Shown piece by piece: positions 58,764 through 64,000 of a stretch of DNA of 64,000 nt. Both the position numbers and the translations under genes were made by a program. The notes below the pieces were generated by a model. The model was not told the origin of the DNA. It was given only the letters and a program-made list of their open reading frames with translations, and did no database searches. Each line of letters opens with the position of its first letter. The first letter of the stretch is position 1. Origin of the DNA: Caproicibacter fermentans (lineage in GTDB: Bacteria > Bacillota > Clostridia > Oscillospirales > Acutalibacteraceae); contig NZ_VWXL01000010.1 of the NCBI RefSeq assembly GCF_009746625.1, positions 1 through 64,000 of the forward strand, in the 5' to 3' direction.

Positions 58764-60179
58764 TTAATAGGTGACGCAGATTTCCAGGCCGTGATTGGCG
58801 GAATCCACCACGTAAGAAACGTTTTCGGGGCTTTTACCGGACTGCCTGCACGCCTGCTGCAAATAGGTTTTCATCTTATACGGGGATGCGGAGACCAGCC
58901 CGTTCACGACAGAAGTAAACTTCGGGCCGGCGTCAATATAGAATGCAACCGTTGGGTCGGATTCGGCAAGGTCGGCGGAAAGCTGCTGAACCACGGTGCT
59001 GTCACCGGCATTGCCCAAATCCGTGATCTTAATCCCTTTTACCACATAGTAATTTTCCGCAGTCGACTGGCAGGCGGGAAGAAACAGATTGACCTGTGAG
59101 TTTGCCGCGGCAAGCTGCTGCTCCGTCAGGGAGGAATAAGCGGGAGAGATTTTATGGGTTTGCCGGATGACCTGGTCGGTGACGTTGAAATAATTGTAGA
59201 TCGGCTGATTCCCATCGCACCACGTCAGGTCAAGATGATACCAGTTTTCCCCGATGCTGACGGCGTTCCACATGTGTCCGACTCCGTTGCTGGAGCCTCG
59301 GATCAGCGTGCAGTGCAGTCCCAGATAACTTGAAAGCAGTTCCATTGCGCGGGAGTACCCTTCGCAGACCACGTGGCCGTCCATCAAAGCCCCGTAGGCC
59401 GTAAACGCCTGCCAGATGCTTGTGTCTTCTACTGCGGCGTCGTTGTAGCTGCAGTTTTTGGTCAGATAGTCGTACAGGGCCTCTTCCCGGTCAAATTCGC
59501 TCAGCCCGGCCGGGACGGATTGAATTACCTGCTGCAGCTTGCTGTTCAGCGCGTTGACCGCCTCGCGGCAGCCATCGGCGGAGAGAACGGAAAAAAGCTG
59601 TAAAATTGATGAATCGCCGTCATATCCGTAGGAGAATACGTTTGTGAGCCAGAACACCTCCGGATGATCGTTTGTATATGCCAGAAATACTTTCTGCAGC
59701 CGTGACTGGTCCAGCTTTGCCGTCAGTACGATCTGGCCGACCGGGTAGTATCCGCTGACGGACTGGTTGGACACCTGATAGGCCGCGTTGTCGATATACT
59801 CGTAAAGGGTTCGTTCCGAATCCGACGACAGGGCCCGGTAGCCGTAGTCCTGTTTTACAAAAGAATAGGCCGGCCGGGCGTCCGCTGATGCCAGATATTT
59901 ATTCAGGGTGATCCGCGTACCTCCCGGGACGTCCGCGCTGGAGGTGATTTCCCGGATTGCCTGATAGGCTTTGTCGTCTTGTCCGGATCCGTTCGCGCCG
60001 CCGCCTTCCGTTCTGGCGACCGAGCTTGTGGAAAAAGGTACCGCGGCCTGTACGGAAGCCGATGCCGTCAAAGAGCCGCCGGCTCCTGGAAGGAATCCCG
60101 GTAAGCCCGAGATGGAAGAGATGAGAAGAAAGGCCGAGAAACAGCCGGCAGCCGCGGCTCTGCATTTTTGAAAGCGCAT
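58764..60179 (-). CDS. secreted transglutaminase-like protein
   Basis: 471 aa. Signal peptide at 1-45. A middle region of unknown fold follows, then a transglutaminase/protease-like core (about 235-330). HVVCEGYSRAMELLSSYLG near residue 273 has the Cys, GHMWNAV near 305 the His and HLDLTW near 317 the Asp. All three catalytic residues are present. The C-terminal ~120 residues are not recognised. Probably acts on the cell wall or surface proteins. ATG 60179 after GGGGGAA. Confidence 0.85.
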   Translation of the reverse strand: MRFQKCRAAAAGCFSAFLLISSISGLPGFLPGAGGSLTASASVQAAVPFSTSSVARTEGGGANGSGQDDKAYQAIREITSSADVPGGTRITLNKYLASADARPAYSFVKQDYGYRALSSDSERTLYEYIDNAAYQVSNQSVSGYYPVGQIVLTAKLDQSRLQKVFLAYTNDHPEVFWLTNVFSYGYDGDSSILQLFSVLSADGCREAVNALNSKLQQVIQSVPAGLSEFDREEALYDYLTKNCSYNDAAVEDTSIWQAFTAYGALMDGHVVCEGYSRAMELLSSYLGLHCTLIRGSSNGVGHMWNAVSIGENWYHLDLTWCDGNQPIYNYFNVTDQVIRQTHKISPAYSSLTEQQLAAANSQVNLFLPACQSTAENYYVVKGIKITDLGNAGDSTVVQQLSADLAESDPTVAFYIDAGPKFTSVVNGLVSASPYKMKTYLQQACRQSGKSPENVSYVVDSANHGLEICVTY

Positions 60180-60313
60180 TCAGAGTTCCCCCAATTTTCA
60201 ATTCACATCATAAATTATACCATATCATTCCAGCGTTTCAAATGAGTATTCCATGAAAAATGTGTAAATTGTTTTGAATTCCTCAAAGCCAAAAACCCAC
60301 GACAAGATCATAG

Positions 60314-60431
60314 CCGGGGTGGGAGGAAGGCGCAGTTTTGCCGCGCAGCGGAACGTTTGCCTTTGCGTCCCCCGGGATGACAAATGAATTGCCAGATCGG
60401 CATCGGCGCGTCCGCATTGCGGACGCGTTTT
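60314..60431 (+). promoter_or_regulatory. folded leader RNA plus terminator upstream of the gtrA-like gene, unknown class
   Basis: CCGGGG (60314-60319) pairs with CCCCGG (60370-60375) and encloses AAGGC/GCCTT and CCGC/GCGG helices in one stacked arm. Downstream, CGCGTCCGC/GCGGACGCG (60407-60427) with TTTT is an intrinsic terminator 110 nt before the gtrA-like start. A folded domain followed by a terminator before an operon is the usual riboswitch or attenuator layout, but no known class was recognised. Confidence 0.4.
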
Positions 60432-60540
60432 CCATCGGTAAAAATTGCCGGACCGCTTTCATCGGGTCCTCATAATAAATTCATTCCCCCGTCACAAACA
60501 TAGGGTACCCTACAGGAAAGCGAAAGCGAGGTGGATCTCG

Positions 60541-61029
60541 ATGCTGAGAAAGAAATATCTTAAAAACATGACTCAATTTATCAGCTATCTTGTGGTCGGC
60601 GGCGGTGCGACGGTTGTGGAATGGGCGCTGTTCTTTCTGTTTGTGTACCCAATGAAGTGGGACCAGAACGCGGGCTTTACCGTTGCCTATCTCATTTCGA
60701 CCTTTGTCAATATGATTCTGGGCAGACTGCTGACCTTTCGAAATGCCAGCGTGGTCAATCAAAGTAACAGTGCGGTCCGGAATTTTTTGAAGGAAGCCGC
60801 GCTGATTTATCTGGTGGCGGCAGTTGGATGTGTCCTGAATCTTCTGTTCCTGAACCTCTTTACGGACTTTTTCGGGATGGATTCCATGACTGCCAAAATA
60901 TTGACGACCGGAATTATGCTGATTGGGAACTATCTTGCCAGAAAGCTTGGCATTTACCGTAAAAATACCCAAACGGCGGCCGCACCTACTCATCTTGATT
61001 GCAAACCTGAAATCGACCGGAAAGGGTAG
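60541..61029 (+). CDS. GtrA family membrane protein
   Basis: 162 aa with four membrane helices. FISYLVVGGGATVVEWALFF near residue 13 and LISTFVNMILGRLLTF near 53 are the family signatures. GtrA-like proteins are thought to flip polyprenyl-linked sugars. ATG 60541 after GAGGTGG. It is 5 nt upstream of a GT39 glycosyltransferase, its usual partner, and both probably glycosylate a cell-surface polymer. Confidence 0.88.
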   Translation: MLRKKYLKNMTQFISYLVVGGGATVVEWALFFLFVYPMKWDQNAGFTVAYLISTFVNMILGRLLTFRNASVVNQSNSAVRNFLKEAALIYLVAAVGCVLNLLFLNLFTDFFGMDSMTAKILTTGIMLIGNYLARKLGIYRKNTQTAAAPTHLDCKPEIDRKG

Positions 61030-61034
61030 AAAAT

Positions 61035-63287
61035 ATGAAAACTGTTCGAAAGTACCGCGAGGCGGTTCTGCTGTCGCTGATCCTGCTTCTGGCGGCTTTT
61101 CTGTCCGTCTATAACATCTGGAACCTCGGCTATGGCAATGAATTTTACGCGGCCAGCGTAAAGAGTATGCTGACCGGCTGGAAAAACTTCTTCTTCGCCT
61201 CTCTGGACCCGGGGGGGTGGATCACGGTGGACAAGCCTCCTGTCTCCCTGTGGGTGCAAACGGCTTTTGCCAAAGTGTTCGGATTTTACGGCTGGAGCAT
61301 CATTTTGCCGCAGTGCCTCGCAGCGGTTGCCGCGGCGGCGATCATTTATCATGTCGTCAAACGTCATTTCGGGAGCGCGGCGGGGCTGATTTCAGCTTTG
61401 GTGCTGGCCCTTTCACCGATCTTTATCGTTGTCAGCAAAACGAACAACACCGATTCGGTGCTGATTTTCTTTATGGTGCTTTCCGCGTGGGCCATGATGG
61501 CGGCTTCCGACCGGGGACAGCTTCGCTGCCTGATTCTTTCCATGGTTTTTCTGGGAATTGCGTATAACGCAAAAACACTGGAGGCGTTTCTGATCCTCCC
61601 CGCGCTTTATGCCGTTTACTTTTTCGGAACCAAGATCAAATGGAGAAAGAGAATCTGGCATCTCGCGGTGGCAACGCTTGTCCTGCTAGTGGTTTCGCTG
61701 TCCTGGTCGGTGGCGGTGGACCTGACCCCGGCAAGCGAGCGGCCGTATGTCGACAACAGCACGAACAATTCCGAACTGGAGCTCGCCTTGGGCTATAACG
61801 GAATCCAGCGGATCACGGGGCAGAACCGGGGAAGCTCCGGTTCTGCCGGTACGAATGGAGAGATGACAAGCCCTCCGGGTATGACGGATGACGGCGGTCA
61901 GCCGGGCCAGCCCGGCGAGGAGGGAACCTCCGGCGGCGCGCAGGACGGGCAGATATCTATGTCTTCGCCGTCTTTGCCGGACCAAACTTCTGACGGTACA
62001 AACGGCACGGAGCAATCGGGCGATGCTTCGTCCCGCGCGGACGGGCGCGACAGCACGGATGGCGGAGGCTTTGAAAAAGGAGGCGCAAACGGCTTTGCGG
62101 GCGGCCCCGGCGGCAACGGGGGCGGCGGAGGCATGTTCAACGGCGGCGGAAGCGCCGGACTTCTGCGTATGTTCAACACGACTCTCGGCGGTCAGGACAG
62201 CTGGCTGCTTCCGTTCGGAGCGTTTTCCGTTCTGGCGATGCTGCTGGGAATGCGGAATGCCGAGGAAGAGCGGCGCAGGAAGCTGCTGCGCGGAGTCTTG
62301 ATGTGGGGCGGCTCCGTCGTCACCATGGTCGGCTACTTCAGCGTGTCCGAATTCTTTCATCCTTATTACATTTCCGCGATGGCGCCTTTCCTCGCGGCGC
62401 TGACCGGCATCGGCGCGGTGGAATTGTGGAAGCTGTACCGCCGCGGCGGTGCGTCCGGCTGGCTGCTTCCGGCGGCTTTTGCTTCGACGCTTGCCGTACA
62501 GGCCGCAATGCTCGTGTCCTATCAGGGCTACTCCAAAATTCTGATTCCGCTGATCTGTGCCGTTACTGGAATACCGGCAGTTCTTCTGGTTGCTCTGCGG
62601 GCTTTCGGAAAAAACACGGGCGGCACTCTGGCGGCTGCCTGTGTCACGCTCGGCTTTGCAGGGCTGCTGATCGCGCCGGCCGTATGGACCGGATATTCGG
62701 TGTTCAGTAATCAAATGAACACCTCAATTCCGTCGGCAGGTCCGTCCGCGGAAGGCGCTTCAATGTTCGGGCAGGGCGGCGGCGGCCGGCAGTGGTCGGG
62801 CGGAAATACGTCTGAAGAGGACCGGCGCGACGGCCGGACGGACACGGAAAGCCAAGACGGCGGTACTCATTTCGGCGGAAGCTTCGGGAATCAGGAAAGC
62901 AGTTCCTCCGACTCGGCGCTGATCAGCTTTTTGGAACAGAACAATACCGGCGAAAAATATCTGGTCGCGGTTCAAAGCGCCAGTGAAGCGGAACCGATCA
63001 TATTGGCAACCGGCAAGCCGGTCATGGCGGTCGGTGGATTCAGCGGGACCAATCGGTCGCTGACGGTGGAAAAGCTGGAGCAAATGGTGAAGTCCGGCGA
63101 ATTGAAGTATTATCTGGTGGGAGGAAGAGGCGGCATGAGCGGCGATTCCTCCGATGAAGTGACCAAGTGGGTCGAAGAGCATGGCACGGCGGTGGATTCC
63201 ACCGTGTGGAGTTCTTCCTCCGGTTCGGGTATGGAGGGCGGCGGTTCCCAGACGCTATACGACCTGTCGGGTTATCAAAAGGGATAA
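61035..63287 (+). CDS. GT39-type membrane glycosyltransferase (YkcB-like)
   Basis: 750 aa. N-terminal multi-helix part (about 1-240) with NEFYAASVKSMLTGW and VDKPPVSLWVQ near residues 35-75, typical of ArnT/PMT-type enzymes. A Gly/Ser-rich outside loop of ~115 residues (about 262-375, GGNGGGGGMFNGGG) follows, then more helices (390-560), a second low-complexity segment (565-630) and a C-terminal extracellular domain (630-750). It would transfer sugars from polyprenyl phosphate outside the membrane. Paired with the GtrA protein. Confidence 0.88.
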   Translation: MKTVRKYREAVLLSLILLLAAFLSVYNIWNLGYGNEFYAASVKSMLTGWKNFFFASLDPGGWITVDKPPVSLWVQTAFAKVFGFYGWSIILPQCLAAVAAAAIIYHVVKRHFGSAAGLISALVLALSPIFIVVSKTNNTDSVLIFFMVLSAWAMMAASDRGQLRCLILSMVFLGIAYNAKTLEAFLILPALYAVYFFGTKIKWRKRIWHLAVATLVLLVVSLSWSVAVDLTPASERPYVDNSTNNSELELALGYNGIQRITGQNRGSSGSAGTNGEMTSPPGMTDDGGQPGQPGEEGTSGGAQDGQISMSSPSLPDQTSDGTNGTEQSGDASSRADGRDSTDGGGFEKGGANGFAGGPGGNGGGGGMFNGGGSAGLLRMFNTTLGGQDSWLLPFGAFSVLAMLLGMRNAEEERRRKLLRGVLMWGGSVVTMVGYFSVSEFFHPYYISAMAPFLAALTGIGAVELWKLYRRGGASGWLLPAAFASTLAVQAAMLVSYQGYSKILIPLICAVTGIPAVLLVALRAFGKNTGGTLAAACVTLGFAGLLIAPAVWTGYSVFSNQMNTSIPSAGPSAEGASMFGQGGGGRQWSGGNTSEEDRRDGRTDTESQDGGTHFGGSFGNQESSSSDSALISFLEQNNTGEKYLVAVQSASEAEPIILATGKPVMAVGGFSGTNRSLTVEKLEQMVKSGELKYYLVGGRGGMSGDSSDEVTKWVEEHGTAVDSTVWSSSSGSGMEGGGSQTLYDLSGYQKG

Positions 63288-63350
63288 CTCAAAGGCGGCT
63301 GAATGAAAAAAAGGGGCCGATTAGAACAGCTTTGTAAAAAGCATTGCATA

Positions 63351-63388
63351 AAAACGCGCCTTGATTCAGCTGAATCAAGGCGCGTTTT
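63351..63388. terminator. bidirectional terminator after the GT39 gene
   Basis: AAAACGCGCCTTGATTCAG continues directly into its own reverse complement, ending GCGCGTTTT: a 19-bp perfect palindrome usable by both convergent genes. Confidence 0.88.
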
Positions 63389-63447
63389 CTATGGGGCTTT
63401 ATTTCTTTCTGTGGGTTGACGCGGCAAAAATCCCTTGTCCCGGTTGG

Positions 63448-64000
63448 CTATTTGTCGCTGTTCAGAGCGCTTAGATACCAGTATATGGTCGGCTCGGAGC
63501 ATTTAAGCTGTTTTGCGGCCTGACTGACGGCGCCCTTTAATAAAAAAAATCCACGCTTGTTCAAAATGTCCACGATGTGCATCTTTTCCGCCTGGGTTAA
63601 ACGATCCGTGTACAAGATACCGCTGCCCGGAAGGCAGCTTTCCAATACGGTTTCAATCATTTCGGCAACCGTTTCGGGAAAGCTTTCAACCGCTCCGGAC
63701 AGCGCGTCCGGCACGTCGGGGAGGGGGCCTTCCGGCTCTTTGAGCGTTTCCTGCCGGATATTGCACAGCTCCAGTATTTTTTGGCTGACGTCGGTAAAGC
63801 GGGAAGCGTCGAAATTGATACACAGCATGCCGATCAGGCTGCCGTTTTCATCCTTGATGAAAATGGTGGAAGACCGCAGCACTTTGCCGGACTTCGAAAT
63901 TCCTTTATAATTCAGGACATAATCGTTGGTTTCGTAAACCTTATCTTTAATCATCTTCAGCGCAAAATCGGTTATGGGCGCGCCGACCTTTCTGCCGCTG
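63448..64000 (-). CDS. YheO-type PAS/HTH regulator (5' end outside the window)
   Basis: At least 183 codons, open to the window edge. The visible N-terminal part (GRKVGAPITDFALKM, then NYKGISKSGKVLRSSTIFIKDENG in two strands) is the end of a YheO-like PAS domain. The C-terminal ~60 residues (TQAEKMHIVDILNKRGFFLLKGAV, AAKQLKCSEPTIYWYLS) are its helix-turn-helix. An internal ATG at 63954 is not the start, because conserved residues continue upstream. Likely senses a small molecule; targets unknown. Confidence 0.85.
   Translation of the reverse strand, partial: SGRKVGAPITDFALKMIKDKVYETNDYVLNYKGISKSGKVLRSSTIFIKDENGSLIGMLCINFDASRFTDVSQKILELCNIRQETLKEPEGPLPDVPDALSGAVESFPETVAEMIETVLESCLPGSGILYTDRLTQAEKMHIVDILNKRGFFLLKGAVSQAAKQLKCSEPTIYWYLSALNSDK

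Noticed and set aside
1-64000. CRISPR array
   Set aside because: No set of regularly spaced direct repeats was seen.

Overview
The window looks like chromosome from a spore-forming, anaerobic clostridium, most likely an Oscillospiraceae (Ruminococcaceae) type. The evidence is a cotJABC spore-coat operon, a rubredoxin/flavodiiron pair, a clostridial sufCBDSU operon, a split archaeal-type glutamate synthase, two glutamine synthetases (types III and I), a class A RNase P RNA and frequent GTG/TTG starts. The family placement is inference; no 16S gene is present.

Layout. 1-6.3 kb: the distal end of a siphovirus-type tail module (tape measure, Dit, Gp37-like, receptor-binding protein, XkdX) closed by a terminator, with no lysis genes or integrase. 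6.5-10.3 kb: the cotJABC operon on the minus strand. Its third gene, cotJC, is split by a 2,312-bp element encoding a large serine recombinase, a 73-aa protein and an Amidase_6 protein. Precise excision at a GG dinucleotide rebuilds a 203-codon cotJC, and the closed circle would carry a perfect 11+2+11 palindromic attP. This is the standout of the window: a miniature skin-like developmental DNA element. 10.5-26 kb: a flippase-like protein, a GntR/ABC operon, a YeiH exporter with divergent LysR regulator, rubredoxin-fprA, PAP2 phosphatase, a Ca2+-type P-ATPase, a YtvI-like permease, pncB and rnpB.

26-35.3 kb is a nitrogen block: an Nramp-like carrier without the usual metal motif behind a folded leader, type III glutamine synthetase, and a divergent five-gene glutamate synthase operon. 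35.3-42.4 kb holds an apparent insertion that duplicated the end of the glt operon, then envelope genes (SDR, CrtO-like, cohesin-like, L,D-transpeptidase) and an ECF sigma factor overlapping a membrane-anchored serpin. 42.5-53.3 kb: type I glutamine synthetase, a pyridoxine-type kinase, a condensation-type acyltransferase, the suf operon and an esterase-like hydrolase.

53.4-64 kb: a hairpin-rich intergenic stretch, an HD protein, a frameshifted CdaR regulator with glycerate kinase, tRNA-Thr and tRNA-Tyr followed by decayed mobile DNA (IS1182 piece, VbhA antitoxin, broken Fic toxin), a secreted transglutaminase-like protein, a GtrA/GT39 pair behind a folded leader, and a YheO-type regulator cut by the window edge.

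Both glutamine synthetase genes have the same leader design: a sigma-A promoter, one hairpin with an A1/G4 hexaloop, and an overlapping intrinsic terminator. This suggests common control by an ANTAR-type antiterminator that is not encoded in the window.
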